Origin: Bacillota bacterium
Lineage (GTDB): Bacteria > Bacillota > Clostridia > Lachnospirales > Lachnospiraceae
Assembly: GCA_023437715.1 (NCBI GenBank)
Contig: JAEZFK010000021.1
Location: 62,001-126,000 of the forward strand
Length of the DNA: 64,000 nt
Reading direction: 5' to 3'
The notes beneath the pieces are model-generated. The model was given only the letters and a program-made list of their open reading frames with translations, searched no databases and was not told where the DNA came from. The translations under genes were made by a program, and so were the position numbers. This document shows positions 1 through 9,136 of this stretch, in pieces (position 1 is the stretch's first letter; the number at the start of each line of letters is the position of its first letter).

Positions 1-1226
1 ACGAAGCCCAGACGGACTACCAGGGCAGCCGCATTCTGCATAAAGGTGACGGAGGTTTTCCCCAGCCCGTTTAAAATGCTTCCCATGGTGGTTGCCATAT
101 AGAGAAAGGGGCAGAGCCAGGCCAAAATATTCATATATGTACCTGCGGATTCGTCCTTAAATACGCTGACTCCCAGATCGCTTCCAAACAAGATGAAAAT
201 CCCGATGCACAAAATCCCCACATACATGCAGTACCGCAGGGACATGGAGATGGCGGCTCCGATCTTCCGCTCATTTCCCTCCGACTGGGCCTTTGCCACC
301 GTGGGCAGTAAAAGTACGGCCAGTGAATTAAAGATGGTGGACGGAAACAAAATAAAGGGAAGAGCCATTCCCGTAAGAACTCCGTATACGGAAAATGCTT
401 CCGAGCTGGTAAGTCCCGACATCTGCAGCCTGCTGGGAATCAGAATGGCTTCTGCGCTTGCCAGGATATTTAAAACCAGACGGTTTCCCATAAGAGGCAG
501 GGCCAGCTGCATGAGCCCGGGAGCTGTTTCCCGGAAGGCGCTCTTTTCCGCCTTAAATCCGGCAGGCATTTTCGGCGGAAAAAATTGATAGGCCACCACC
601 GTATAAAGGGAGGAAGCTGCCTCACCGACCAAATGGCCCATGACCGCCAGCTGTACCGTGATTTCCATTCCCGCTTCTATCATAATGTCCGCGATTAAAA
701 ATACCGCTCCGATCCGGATTGCCTGTTCCATAACCTGTGCGGAGGCCGGAACCTGAGGGCGCTGCATCCCGTAATAATATCCGTTGATGCAGGCATGAAT
801 GGCCGAACAGGGGATGGAAACTGCGATGAATGTAAGGAGAGGGGCGCACCTGGGCTCCATGAGTACATAGGTAGCCAGAAAATCCTTAAAATAGATGATT
901 CCATATGCCAGAACGATGGAAATAGCCACTGAAATCATAAGACCGGTCCGGAAAATGGAGCGGCCCTTTTTCATATGAGCGGCTACAGACTGTGATATGG
1001 CGGTCTGAATGGACCCGGCGCACAGGGCAAAGCAGATCCCGAATACCGGATGGACCAGCTGGAAAACCCCTAAGCCTTCGGCGCCGATGGTCCGGGAAAG
1101 AAAGATTCGATAAAAGAACCCCAGCACACGGGTGATGAGCCCGGCGGAGGTGAGGAGGAGAGTGCCGGCCAGCAGGGCCTGCTTTCCCGGCGAAAGTTTT
1201 TGTGGAAGCTTCAGAGAATCATTCAT
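1..1226 (-). CDS. Polysaccharide/lipid flippase of the SpoVB/MurJ-like MOP superfamily (3' end outside window)
   Basis: The reading frame opens at an ATG read from 1226 with an AGGAG ribosome site six bases upstream, and it stays open for 408 codons to the window edge, so the C-terminus is missing. The N-terminus (MNDSLKLPQKLSPGKQALLA) is followed by hydrophobic segments and the motif TRVLGFFYRIFLSRTIGAEG, typical of the polysaccharide-biosynthesis/SpoVB branch of MOP exporters. Such proteins flip undecaprenyl-linked precursors or act in spore cortex synthesis. About ten membrane segments are visible in the part present. It is divergent from the Fe-S operon. The exact substrate cannot be told from sequence. 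Confidence 0.8.
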   Translation of the reverse strand, partial: MNDSLKLPQKLSPGKQALLAGTLLLTSAGLITRVLGFFYRIFLSRTIGAEGLGVFQLVHPVFGICFALCAGSIQTAISQSVAAHMKKGRSIFRTGLMISVAISIVLAYGIIYFKDFLATYVLMEPRCAPLLTFIAVSIPCSAIHACINGYYYGMQRPQVPASAQVMEQAIRIGAVFLIADIMIEAGMEITVQLAVMGHLVGEAASSLYTVVAYQFFPPKMPAGFKAEKSAFRETAPGLMQLALPLMGNRLVLNILASAEAILIPSRLQMSGLTSSEAFSVYGVLTGMALPFILFPSTIFNSLAVLLLPTVAKAQSEGNERKIGAAISMSLRYCMYVGILCIGIFILFGSDLGVSVFKDESAGTYMNILAWLCPFLYMATTMGSILNGLGKTSVTFMQNAAALVVRLGF

Positions 1227-1515
1227 GAAATCTCCTGAAAAAGAGAATTATTATAAATATATGGATGCCTTTTCTCCTTCATGACAGCAGCGGCCTATGA
1301 ATCAGTCTTAAGAGATTTGATTTCCTTTTAAATAACCATGAAACTGGATACACTTATTTTCGGCGGCATTTAATAAGATATACACATGATCAAATACCGG
1401 AGGACAGAAGTTATAATGAGAATCATTCCTATTGAAATTCTATGAAATCTGTGTATAATAGAAAATGTAGATGAAGCTTTTAACTTTAGGACTACAGAAA
1501 GGCGGAACTAACAAA
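1227..1515. other. Intergenic region between divergent flippase and nifS-like gene
   Basis: This 289-base AT-rich gap holds the promoter for the rightward Fe-S operon near 1432-1459 and the ribosome site of the leftward gene. I see no Rrf2-type regulator gene, which often precedes this operon in relatives, and no clear riboswitch or small gene. Confidence 0.5.
1432..1459 (+). promoter_or_regulatory. Sigma-A type promoter of the nifS-nifU-mnmA operon
   Basis: TTGAAA at 1432-1437 and a perfect TATAAT at 1454-1459 are separated by 16 bases. Transcription would start near 1466, leaving a leader of about 50 bases before the chosen start at 1516. Confidence 0.7.
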
Positions 1516-2700
1516 ATGAAACAACTGATTTATCTTGACAATGCAGCGACCACTCAGACACGGTCAGAGGTCGTGGAAGCCATGCTGCCCTATTTCACAG
1601 AAATGTATGGCAATCCATCCTCTGTGTATGAGTTTTCCAATCTCTCAAAAAAGGCCATTACAGGAGCCAGAGAGAATATTGCCAATGCACTGGGGGCAAA
1701 AGCCACCGAGATTTATTTCACGGCAGGCGGCTCTGAGTCCGACAACTGGGCTCTGATCGCAACGGCGGAGGCCTATGCTTCAAAAGGAAAACACATCATC
1801 ACCAGCAAGATCGAGCATCATGCTGTGCTTCATACCTGCGAATATTTAGAGAAGCGCGGCTTTGAAGTAACCTATTTAAATGTGGATGAAAACGGGGTCA
1901 TAAAGCTTGATGAGCTTAAGAAAGCCATCCGGCCGGATACCATCCTGATTTCCATCATGTTCGCCAATAACGAGATCGGGACCATTGAACCGATTAAGGA
2001 AATCGGCGAGATCGCAAAAGAACACGGAATCATTTTCCACACGGATGCGGTTCAGGCTTTCGGCCATGTGCCCATCAATGTGGATGAATATCATATTGAC
2101 ATGTTAAGTGCCAGCGGCCACAAGATAAACGGCCCCAAGGGCATTGGCTTTCTCTATATCAGAACCGGGATCAAGTCCCGCTCTTTCGTACACGGCGGCG
2201 GCCAGGAAAGAAAGCGCCGTGCAGGCACGGAAAATGTGCCTGGCATCGTAGGCTTCGGCAAGGCTGTGGAGCTGGCTGTAAGCGGCATGGAAGAGAGAAT
2301 CAGAAAAGAGACGGAGCTCCGCAACTATCTGATGGAGCGGGTCATGACAGAAGTTCCTTACACAAGAATTAACGGACACCGGAAAAACAGGCTGTCCAAT
2401 AATGCAAATTTTGCTTTCCAGTTTATTGAAGGAGAATCCCTGCTTATTATGCTGGATATGAAGGGCATCTGCGGTTCCAGCGGTTCCGCCTGCACCTCCG
2501 GATCCTTGGATCCGTCCCATGTACTGTTAGCCATCGGTCTGCCTCACGAGATCGCTCACGGCTCCCTGCGCCTGACCCTTGATGAGAACAACACGAAAGA
2601 GGAGATGGACTATGTGGTGGAAGCCATTAAGGAAATTGTGGCAAAACTGCGCAGCATGTCCCCGCTTTATGAGGATTTTATCAGACACCAGGGAAAATAA
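1516..2700 (+). CDS. nifS: Cysteine desulfurase, NifS/IscS class I
   Basis: A PLP enzyme that takes sulfur from cysteine as an enzyme persulfide and passes it to Fe-S scaffold and tRNA thiolation proteins. The N-terminus MKQLIYLDNAATTQ is the family hallmark. The PLP lysine lies in SGHK (about K203) and the catalytic cysteine in SGSACTSGS (about C326) on the long loop typical of class I enzymes. An in-frame ATG at 1471 exists, but it lies only about five bases after the predicted transcription start. The start at 1516 has AGGCGG upstream and matches the family N-terminus, giving 394 residues. The nifU-like and mnmA genes follow in the same operon. Confidence 0.95.
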   Translation: MKQLIYLDNAATTQTRSEVVEAMLPYFTEMYGNPSSVYEFSNLSKKAITGARENIANALGAKATEIYFTAGGSESDNWALIATAEAYASKGKHIITSKIEHHAVLHTCEYLEKRGFEVTYLNVDENGVIKLDELKKAIRPDTILISIMFANNEIGTIEPIKEIGEIAKEHGIIFHTDAVQAFGHVPINVDEYHIDMLSASGHKINGPKGIGFLYIRTGIKSRSFVHGGGQERKRRAGTENVPGIVGFGKAVELAVSGMEERIRKETELRNYLMERVMTEVPYTRINGHRKNRLSNNANFAFQFIEGESLLIMLDMKGICGSSGSACTSGSLDPSHVLLAIGLPHEIAHGSLRLTLDENNTKEEMDYVVEAIKEIVAKLRSMSPLYEDFIRHQGK

Positions 2701-2770
2701 CTTTTAAGTAAAAGTAACCTTTGACCGGGCAGTAACCGGAGTCATTATCTGGAAATGGAGAAAATGGAAT

Positions 2771-3208
2771 ATGTATACAGAGAAAGTAATGGATCATTTT
2801 GAACACCCAAGAAATGTAGGGGAAATAGATAATCCCAGCGGTATGGGTACCGTTGGAAATGCAAAATGCGGCGATATTATGAGAATTTATTTAGATATCG
2901 ATGAGAACCAGATCATCCGCGATGTGAAATTCAAGACCTTTGGCTGCGGAGCGGCCGTAGCAACCAGCAGCATGGCCACCGAGATGGTAAAAGGAAAGTC
3001 CATTCAGGAAGCCATGGAAGTGACCAATCAGGCGGTTTGTGAAGCTCTTGACGGGCTTCCGCCCGTAAAGGTTCACTGTTCCTTACTGGCAGAGGAAGCC
3101 ATCCACGCAGCTTTGTGGGACTATGCTGAGAAAAATAAAATCGAGATCAAGGGCTTAAAAAGGCCGAAGTCTGATATCGGCGAGGAAGAAGTCCAGGAAG
3201 AATATTAA
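2771..3208 (+). CDS. nifU: Fe-S cluster assembly scaffold, NifU/IscU-like
   Basis: Scaffold on which [2Fe-2S] clusters are built from sulfur supplied by the upstream desulfurase. At 145 residues it is an IscU-type single domain, without the ferredoxin and C-terminal domains of full NifU. The three cluster cysteines are visible: GNAKCGD (C33), FGCGAAV (C59) and VHCSLLAEEA (C103). The start MYTEKVMDHFEHPRNVG is typical. It lies 70 bases after the desulfurase and 9 bases before mnmA, so it is almost certainly cotranscribed. Confidence 0.95.
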   Translation: MYTEKVMDHFEHPRNVGEIDNPSGMGTVGNAKCGDIMRIYLDIDENQIIRDVKFKTFGCGAAVATSSMATEMVKGKSIQEAMEVTNQAVCEALDGLPPVKVHCSLLAEEAIHAALWDYAEKNKIEIKGLKRPKSDIGEEEVQEEY

Positions 3209-3217
3209 AGGTAAGCG

Positions 3218-4297
3218 ATGAGTAAAGAGAAAGTAGTAGTAGGAATGTCAGGCGGCGTAGACTCCTCCGTGGCAGCATGGCTGTTAAAGGAGCAGGGCTA
3301 CGACGTCATGGGCGTTACCATGCAGATATGGCAGGACGAGGATTCCGGGACTCAGGAGGAAAGCGGAGGCTGCTGCGGTTTAAGCGCGGTGGAGGATGCC
3401 AGACGGGTGGCCTGGGATCTGGGAATCCCCTATTATGTCATGAATTTCAAAGAAGAATTCAAATCCCAGGTTATTGACTATTTTGTGGAGGAGTACCAGA
3501 GAGGGCGGACACCCAATCCCTGTATTGCCTGCAACCGTTATGTCAAGTGGGAATCCCTTTTAAAGCGCAGTCTGGATATCGGTGCGGACTATATTGCAAC
3601 CGGCCATTATGCCCAGATTGAAAAGCTTCCCAGTGGAAGGTATTCCTTAAAGAAATCGGTGACAGCGGCAAAGGATCAGACCTACGCCCTTTATAATCTG
3701 ACACAGCACCAATTGTCCCATACCTTAATGCCTGTGGGAGCCTATTCCAAGGATCAGATCCGCGAAATCGCGGACCGGATCAATCTGCAGGTAGCCCATA
3801 AGCCGGACAGTCAGGAAATCTGTTTCATTCCTGACAATGACTACGCAGGGTTTATTGAGGAAAATGCAGGAGAAAAAGCGCCGGAAGGCAATTTTGTGGA
3901 CCTGGACGGACAGGTCATCGGCCGCCACAAGGGCATCACTCATTACACCGTTGGCCAGAGAAAGGGCCTGAACTTATCCATGGGCTATCCTGTTTTTGTA
4001 GTGGAAATACGGCCGGAAACCAATGAGGTGGTGATCGGAAAGGGCGATGACGTCTATTCCGACAGCCTGCGGGCCGGCTATTTAAACTGGATGGCAATTG
4101 ACGGGCTCCATGGGGAGGAGATGCGTGTGTCAGCGAAAATCCGCTACAGCCATAAGGGTTCCATGTGCACCATACGGGAAATATCGGACGGTATGGTGGA
4201 ATGTAAGTTTGACGAGCCACAGAGGGCCATCACTCCGGGACAGGCCGTGGTATTTTATCAGGGAGATTACGTTGTCGGAGGAGGTACGATTCTGTGA
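3218..4297 (+). CDS. mnmA: tRNA-specific 2-thiouridylase MnmA
   Basis: Catalyses ATP-dependent 2-thiolation of U34 in Lys, Glu and Gln tRNAs, using sulfur relayed from the desulfurase. The PP-loop motif SGGVDSS is at residues 11-17, the nucleophilic cysteine is in TPNPCIAC (C102) and the persulfide cysteine in SQEICFI (about C202). The length of 359 residues is normal. It shares the bases GTGA with the following amidase gene (start/stop overlap), which suggests translational coupling. Confidence 0.96.
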   Translation: MSKEKVVVGMSGGVDSSVAAWLLKEQGYDVMGVTMQIWQDEDSGTQEESGGCCGLSAVEDARRVAWDLGIPYYVMNFKEEFKSQVIDYFVEEYQRGRTPNPCIACNRYVKWESLLKRSLDIGADYIATGHYAQIEKLPSGRYSLKKSVTAAKDQTYALYNLTQHQLSHTLMPVGAYSKDQIREIADRINLQVAHKPDSQEICFIPDNDYAGFIEENAGEKAPEGNFVDLDGQVIGRHKGITHYTVGQRKGLNLSMGYPVFVVEIRPETNEVVIGKGDDVYSDSLRAGYLNWMAIDGLHGEEMRVSAKIRYSHKGSMCTIREISDGMVECKFDEPQRAITPGQAVVFYQGDYVVGGGTIL

Positions 4298-5415
4298 GTG
4301 ATTTAAGGAAGAAAAAAGGACTGCTTCTGATAGCATTCTTTCTCCTGTCTGTTTTTCTTTTGGCGGGCTGCGGCAGAAAGTATGAGGCCGTGGAGGTTCC
4401 CACCGTGGAAGAAGCCCAGGGCGGTATCAGCCAGGAAGAGGGCGAGGAAACGGCCCCTGTTTCCATTGATGATGAAAAAACAGCGGAGACAAGCTCTCAT
4501 GAGGCCACGGCCACAAAGGAGACAGCCCCGGCTTTCACAGCCGTGGATGAAACCGTATACGTTACCGGTTCCTCGGTGAATTTGAGAAAAAGTCCGGGGC
4601 CGGACGGCGAGGTGCTGGCGGCGCTTCAGAAAGGCGCTTCCTTAAAGAGAACCGGATACAGCGAAAGCTGGAGCAAGGTGGTCTATGAGAATAAGGAATG
4701 CTATATTTCTTCCCAGTATCTGTCCAAGGACAAGCCTGCGGAGGAAACGAAAAGCACGGCGGCTGTTTCCGGCAGCGGGTCAGGCAGGCTGGTTGCCATT
4801 GATCCTGGCCATCAGGCAAAGGGCAATTCCGAAAAGGAGCCCATCGGTCCGGGATCATCGGAGATGAAGGCAAAGGTTGCCGCCGGAACCCAGGGAGTTG
4901 CCACAGGCATTCCCGAATACCAGCTTAACCTGGCGGTTTCCTTAAAGCTGAAGCAGGAGCTTATTAACCGGGGGTACCAGGTCTATATGATCCGGGAAAC
5001 CAATGATGTGAATATCAGCAATGCAGAGCGCGCCGAAATGGCAGAAAAAAGCGGAGCTGATATTTTCGTCCGGGTCCACGCCAATTCCTTAAATGACCAG
5101 AGCATCCAGGGCGCTCTTACCATGTGCCAGACCTCTAAAAATCCATACAACGGGAATCTGTACGGCAAAAGCTCCGCCCTTTCCAAGGCGGTTGTAAACG
5201 GAATCTGCAGTCAGACCGGATTTAAAAACCGGGGAGTGCAGGAGACCGATTCCATGAGCGGCATCAACTGGTGCGACATTCCGGTGACCATTGTGGAAAT
5301 GGGATTTATGAGCAATGCGGAAGAGGACAAAAAGATGGCCACCGAGGAATACCGGGATAAGATCGCAAAAGGGATTGCCGATGGGATCGATGCTTATTAT
5401 GCAAAAGAGAATTAG
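4294..5415 (+). CDS. Lipoprotein N-acetylmuramoyl-L-alanine amidase with SH3 domain
   Basis: Cell-wall hydrolase anchored outside the membrane. It starts with GTG overlapping the mnmA stop. A lipoprotein signal with LLAGC puts the lipidated cysteine near residue 26. A low-complexity Glu/Thr/Ala linker follows, then a bacterial SH3 domain (about 90-150; VNLRKSPGPDGEVLAAL) and an amidase_3 domain (about 165-370). Zinc ligands are visible as the His in AIDPGHQ, Glu in PEYQLN and His in VHANS, and the catalytic Glu in VEMGFMSN. The 373-residue enzyme likely works in wall turnover or daughter-cell separation. Its link to the tRNA/Fe-S genes appears to be only transcriptional. Confidence 0.9.
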   Translation: MSDLRKKKGLLLIAFFLLSVFLLAGCGRKYEAVEVPTVEEAQGGISQEEGEETAPVSIDDEKTAETSSHEATATKETAPAFTAVDETVYVTGSSVNLRKSPGPDGEVLAALQKGASLKRTGYSESWSKVVYENKECYISSQYLSKDKPAEETKSTAAVSGSGSGRLVAIDPGHQAKGNSEKEPIGPGSSEMKAKVAAGTQGVATGIPEYQLNLAVSLKLKQELINRGYQVYMIRETNDVNISNAERAEMAEKSGADIFVRVHANSLNDQSIQGALTMCQTSKNPYNGNLYGKSSALSKAVVNGICSQTGFKNRGVQETDSMSGINWCDIPVTIVEMGFMSNAEEDKKMATEEYRDKIAKGIADGIDAYYAKEN

Positions 5416-5725
5416 GATATAAGTTTCCATAATTAAATCATATCAAAATAAATCGTATCATAAGAAATCATATCAAGAAAGAACAGCATTTCATTAATAT
5501 TCCTCAATGCAGCAGGGATATTAAGGGAAAGGCTGTTCTTTTTTATCATGAAAGAAAGTTCGTGACCGGAAATTTCTTGAAAACAGATCCGCTTTCCATA
5601 TACCGTACTGATTTATGAGGAAAAGCATAAATGAAGAAAAAAAGGCATAGATTTTCCTAAACATGGCCGAAATAAGGGGAGAAAAAGTCTTCTGAATACG
5701 GCTGGAATGCAAGGAGAAGGGAACC
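5416..5725. other. 310-base intergenic region
   Basis: Apart from the terminator at 5479-5545 and a run of short AT-rich near-repeats (AAATCATATCA-like, 5435-5476), nothing gene-like is visible. The patatin ribosome site AAGGAGAAGGG lies at its right end. Confidence 0.5.
5479..5545 (+). terminator. Rho-independent terminator after the amidase gene
   Basis: AAGAACAGC pairs with GCTGTTCTT across an inner stem (TTAATATTCCT with AGGGATATTAA), followed by a T run at 5541-5544. It closes the nifS operon. Confidence 0.8.
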
Positions 5726-6604
5726 ATGGCGGATTATGGACTGGCGTTGGCAGGCGGCGGAACCAGGGGCGCGGCCCATGTGGGGGTATTAACGGCATTG
5801 GAGGAGGCAGGGCTTTTACCGGACCGGATTGCGGGAGCCAGCGCAGGAAGCATTGTGGCCGGCCTGTATGCGGCTGGTATGGGAGTCGGGGCCATGCGGG
5901 AAACGGTCCGCTGGCTTGCCAGACACGGCAGAAGCTATATTGACCCTGATTATGCAGGAATCCTTCTCTTCCTCCCCCAATTTCTCATGGGGAGAGAGGT
6001 TGCTCTCAGAGGCCTTATAAAGGGGAACCGGCTCCAGCGCTTTCTCTGCGGTCTGACCGACGGACTGGAAATACAGGGAGACTGCAAGGGACTGCTGATT
6101 CCGGCGGTGGATGTGATCAGCGGAAATACTGTGGTCTTTACCAATCTATTCGGAGATGAAATTCCTTTTTCCGCCTTAAAGCAGACCCATGTAAAATGGG
6201 AGAGAAGCGGCCTTCTCTGCGATATCATGGTGGCCAGCTCCTCGGTTCCGGCCATATTCCGCCCCAGGGAAATAAACGGCTATCTTCTGGTGGATGGGGG
6301 AGTGACCAACAATCTTCCGGTGGATTTAATGATCTCCGCAGGAGAGCCCAGGGTCCTTGCGGTGGATATCGGAGAGGATTACGAAATGCCTGAGGATCAT
6401 TCCATTATAGAAACCGCATTCCATTCCTTTTCCATCATGAGCCGGGAGCTGAAGGACTGCCGCTCCAGCGGAGAGCTTTTGCTTTTAAAGCCGCCAATGC
6501 CAAGGGGGGCGGGACTTTTTACCTTTGAATGTATGGAAGCGTGTATGGAGGCCGGATATGTCTATGCAAAAAAGATGATGCCCCGCATCAGCAGGATATT
6601 GTAA
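5726..6604 (+). CDS. Patatin-like phospholipase (RssA/YchK type)
   Basis: Serine lipid acyl hydrolase of the cytoplasm or inner membrane face. The oxyanion glycine loop AGGGTRGAAHVG sits at residues 9-20, the nucleophile serine is S39 in GASAGS, and the second dyad residue is the Asp of VDGGVTNN (about D190). The start has AAGGAGAAGGG just upstream. It is 292 residues long with no signal peptide. It stands alone between two terminators, so it is probably monocistronic. The physiological lipid is unknown. Confidence 0.88.
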   Translation: MADYGLALAGGGTRGAAHVGVLTALEEAGLLPDRIAGASAGSIVAGLYAAGMGVGAMRETVRWLARHGRSYIDPDYAGILLFLPQFLMGREVALRGLIKGNRLQRFLCGLTDGLEIQGDCKGLLIPAVDVISGNTVVFTNLFGDEIPFSALKQTHVKWERSGLLCDIMVASSSVPAIFRPREINGYLLVDGGVTNNLPVDLMISAGEPRVLAVDIGEDYEMPEDHSIIETAFHSFSIMSRELKDCRSSGELLLLKPPMPRGAGLFTFECMEACMEAGYVYAKKMMPRISRIL

Positions 6605-6684
6605 AAAGAATTATCAGAATTTCCCTTCTTCAGGCATCATGCAGGAGAGAGGATGGTAATGTGAAAAAATAAAAATTCGTGGTA

Positions 6685-6734
6685 TCAAGGCATGGTTTTC
6701 CTGTTCTCAGGGAGCCATGCCTTGAAGTTTTTTC
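6685..6734 (+). terminator. Terminator after the patatin gene
   Basis: The perfect 11-bp inverted repeat TCAAGGCATGG / CCATGCCTTGA is followed by a T run at 6728-6733. Confidence 0.85.
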
Positions 6735-6795
6735 TGATGTCACTCAAAACTTTTCCCCCTTTGTTGAATTGTTATATTTCTGTGTTTATTTACGA

Positions 6796-6825
6796 TTGTT
6801 CGCGGACTGGCTGCAATGGTATAAT
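6796..6825 (+). promoter_or_regulatory. Promoter of glycan system 1
   Basis: An extended -10, TGGTATAAT, ends at 6825. The -35 is poor (TTGTTC at 6796-6801, 18-base spacer), as expected for an activator-dependent promoter controlled by a YesN-type regulator. Confidence 0.55.
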
Positions 6826-6886
6826 TCTGCTATCGTAAGAGATCGGATCCGAAACGACCAAAATGAAACCATGAGAGGGAGATAAT

Positions 6887-8203
6887 ATGATGAAAAAGAA
6901 GAGATTTATTTCGTTATTTGCAGCGGCTGTTCTTACCGCTGCCATGCTGGCCGGCTGCGGTTCTCCGGCCGCATCTTCGCCCACCACCGAAAAATCAGGG
7001 GATTCTGCCGGCGCAGGGGCTCAGAGAAAAAAGATTACGGCCCTGTTAAAGGGGTCCGAAACCTCGGAAGCCAACATGATCTACGGGAAAGCCATCAAGG
7101 ATTTCTGCAACCAGAAAGGTCTGGACTGTGAGATTGAGCTGGTGCCTACGGATGCAGATTATATCACCAAGCTTCAGCTCTACATAAACAGCAATTCCCT
7201 GCCGGATATCTATGGCTGCGCCAACGGCTCCTTATCAAAGGCGGCCCAGGAAATCGACGCTATGGTGAACGTAGGGGAAGAGCTGAAAGGAATTGGAAAA
7301 TACGATTCCATGAACAAGGCAATCATTGATTTCCTGACCGACGCCAATGACGGACAGATGTATCTCATGCCAAATGCGCTGTATGCAGAGTATTTTGCAT
7401 ACAGGAAAGATATCTTTGAAAAGTATGATCTTCAGGTGCCCAAGACTTGGGATGAATTTTTAAGTGTCTGTAAGACATTAAAGGAAAAGGGAGAGATTCC
7501 TCTGATTGTAGGAGGCAAGGAAAACTGGCAGCTGATGCGTTACCTCTCCTTTGCTCCATGGCGGGTGACCCATGACGGCTTTATCACCGGATACATATCC
7601 GGCGAGGACAGCTTTGAAAAGGATGAGGCTGCAAAGGCCGGAGCAAAGCTGCTTTATACCCTGGGCACAGAGGGGTATTTCCAGCCGGGCTTTTTGAGCA
7701 CGGACAATACGGCCAATGGAGAACTGTTCTACGGAGGAACCGGCGCCATGATGTATTCCGGCTCCGGCGACATTGCAAAGGGAGAAGAGCTTTACAAGAG
7801 CGGCCAGCTTGGATTTTTCCCGGTGCCTGATGTGGACGGCATGGAGAATATGGAGACCAACATCCCCCTTCATGCAGGCTTTGCCTATGCGTTCAATAAG
7901 CAGACCTATGACGGCGTGATGAAAGAGTTTTTCCAGTATTTATGCGACAATTTTACCAGCCTTTGCTATGACAGCGCCAAGGTATTCTCTCCATTTAACG
8001 ATCCGGTGCCGGATTCGGCAGGAGAGATTATGAAGGAAGTATATCCTTTCTTTGAACAGGCAAAGCAGAGCTGGGTGTCCTGGGATGACAAGCTGGATTC
8101 CGCAACCCTTACAAAGCTGGTGGATTTGCAGCAGCAGCTGGTTCAGGGGCAGATCACGCCGGAGGAGTACTGCACCACAGCAGATTCCTATGTAACAAAG
8201 TAG
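6887..8203 (+). CDS. ABC transporter sugar-binding lipoprotein, CUT1 family (system 1)
   Basis: Captures oligosaccharide outside the membrane and hands it to the two permeases that follow. The signal peptide ends in the lipobox MLAGCGS with the lipidated cysteine near residue 25, followed by a Ser/Ala/Thr-rich linker and a family 1 solute-binding fold (ATPKTWDEF-type motif seen as VPKTWDEFLSVCKTLKEKG). The 438-residue length is normal. GAGGGAGA precedes the start. The GH32-like gene downstream hints at a fructan-like or related ligand, but this is inference. Confidence 0.9.
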   Translation: MMKKKRFISLFAAAVLTAAMLAGCGSPAASSPTTEKSGDSAGAGAQRKKITALLKGSETSEANMIYGKAIKDFCNQKGLDCEIELVPTDADYITKLQLYINSNSLPDIYGCANGSLSKAAQEIDAMVNVGEELKGIGKYDSMNKAIIDFLTDANDGQMYLMPNALYAEYFAYRKDIFEKYDLQVPKTWDEFLSVCKTLKEKGEIPLIVGGKENWQLMRYLSFAPWRVTHDGFITGYISGEDSFEKDEAAKAGAKLLYTLGTEGYFQPGFLSTDNTANGELFYGGTGAMMYSGSGDIAKGEELYKSGQLGFFPVPDVDGMENMETNIPLHAGFAYAFNKQTYDGVMKEFFQYLCDNFTSLCYDSAKVFSPFNDPVPDSAGEIMKEVYPFFEQAKQSWVSWDDKLDSATLTKLVDLQQQLVQGQITPEEYCTTADSYVTK

Positions 8204-8211
8204 CTGACAGA

Positions 8212-8235
8212 CCGGGGGAGGGGAGCTTCCCCCGG
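8212..8235 (+). promoter_or_regulatory. Intercistronic hairpin between binding protein and permease genes
   Basis: CCGGGGGA pairs perfectly with TCCCCCGG around an 8-base loop and has no T run. Such a hairpin would protect the 3' end of the binding-protein message and raise its level above that of the permeases. Confidence 0.65.
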
Positions 8236-8253
8236 ATAAAATAAGGAGGAACC

Positions 8254-9132
8254 ATGCAGAACGCATTTGGAAAAAGAAAGGTAATACTCGCTTTCATACT
8301 TCCGGCTTTTATACTGTATACGCTGTTTGTGACGGTATCGGTGGTCTGGGCCGGCTGCTACAGCTTCTTTGATTGGAACGGCGTGGGAGCCATGACCTTT
8401 GCAGGCTTAAAAAACTATGTGGATTTGCTGACGGATGATCCTGTGTTCTGGCTGAGTGTAAAAAATACCATTATCTATACGGTTGTGGATGTGATCATCC
8501 AGGTGTTCGGAGGCCTTTTATTTGCCATTTTCCTGGTCAGGATCACCCGCTTTAGGGCGGTTCTCCAGACTCTTTATTACGTTCCGGTGGTCATCTCATC
8601 CGTGGCCATCTGCCAGATATTCAGCAAGCTGTTTTCCGTTACGCCTGCGGGCGTCATTAATTCGGTGCTGGGGGCCATTAACCCGGATCTCTTGTATATG
8701 GAATGGATCTCCAACCGGAAGCTGGCTCTTTATGTGGCCGCCTTTGTGGAGGCTTACAAATATCTGGGGCTTTATATGGTGATCTTTTACGCGGCCCTGG
8801 TGGGCGTGCCTGAGGACTTGGGGGAAGCTGCCGTCATGGACGGGGCAAATGTGGTTTATGAGTTTCTCTATGTGAAGATCCCTTACATCATGCCAGTAAT
8901 CGTCGCCAACTGCCTGCTGGTGTTAAACGGTTCCCTCAGGTCCTTTGATGTGTCATTTCTTCTTACAAAGGGGGGACCCTCCAATGCCTCGGAGCTGATG
9001 TCCACCTATATGTATAAGCAGGCCTTTACCAGCCAGCGCTATGGTTACGGAAGTGCTGTGGCCATGGCTATCGTGATTCTCTGCCTGGTCATCGGCCTGG
9101 GCTTTCGGAAATTGACGGCAGAAAAGGAGTGA
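8254..9132 (+). CDS. ABC sugar permease, MalF/UgpA type (system 1)
   Basis: Integral membrane subunit with about six segments. The EAA loop that docks the ATPase reads GEAAVMDGANVVYEFLYVKI in the last third. AAGGAGGA precedes the ATG by six bases. It has 292 residues, as expected for the family, and works with the following permease as a heterodimer. No ATPase gene is present nearby. Confidence 0.92.
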   Translation: MQNAFGKRKVILAFILPAFILYTLFVTVSVVWAGCYSFFDWNGVGAMTFAGLKNYVDLLTDDPVFWLSVKNTIIYTVVDVIIQVFGGLLFAIFLVRITRFRAVLQTLYYVPVVISSVAICQIFSKLFSVTPAGVINSVLGAINPDLLYMEWISNRKLALYVAAFVEAYKYLGLYMVIFYAALVGVPEDLGEAAVMDGANVVYEFLYVKIPYIMPVIVANCLLVLNGSLRSFDVSFLLTKGGPSNASELMSTYMYKQAFTSQRYGYGSAVAMAIVILCLVIGLGFRKLTAEKE

Positions 9133-9136
9133 GAGG

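Noticed and set aside
193..588. Plus-strand open frame of 131 codons
   Set aside because: It is the reverse shadow of the flippase gene on the minus strand, which has clear membrane segments, family motifs and a ribosome site.
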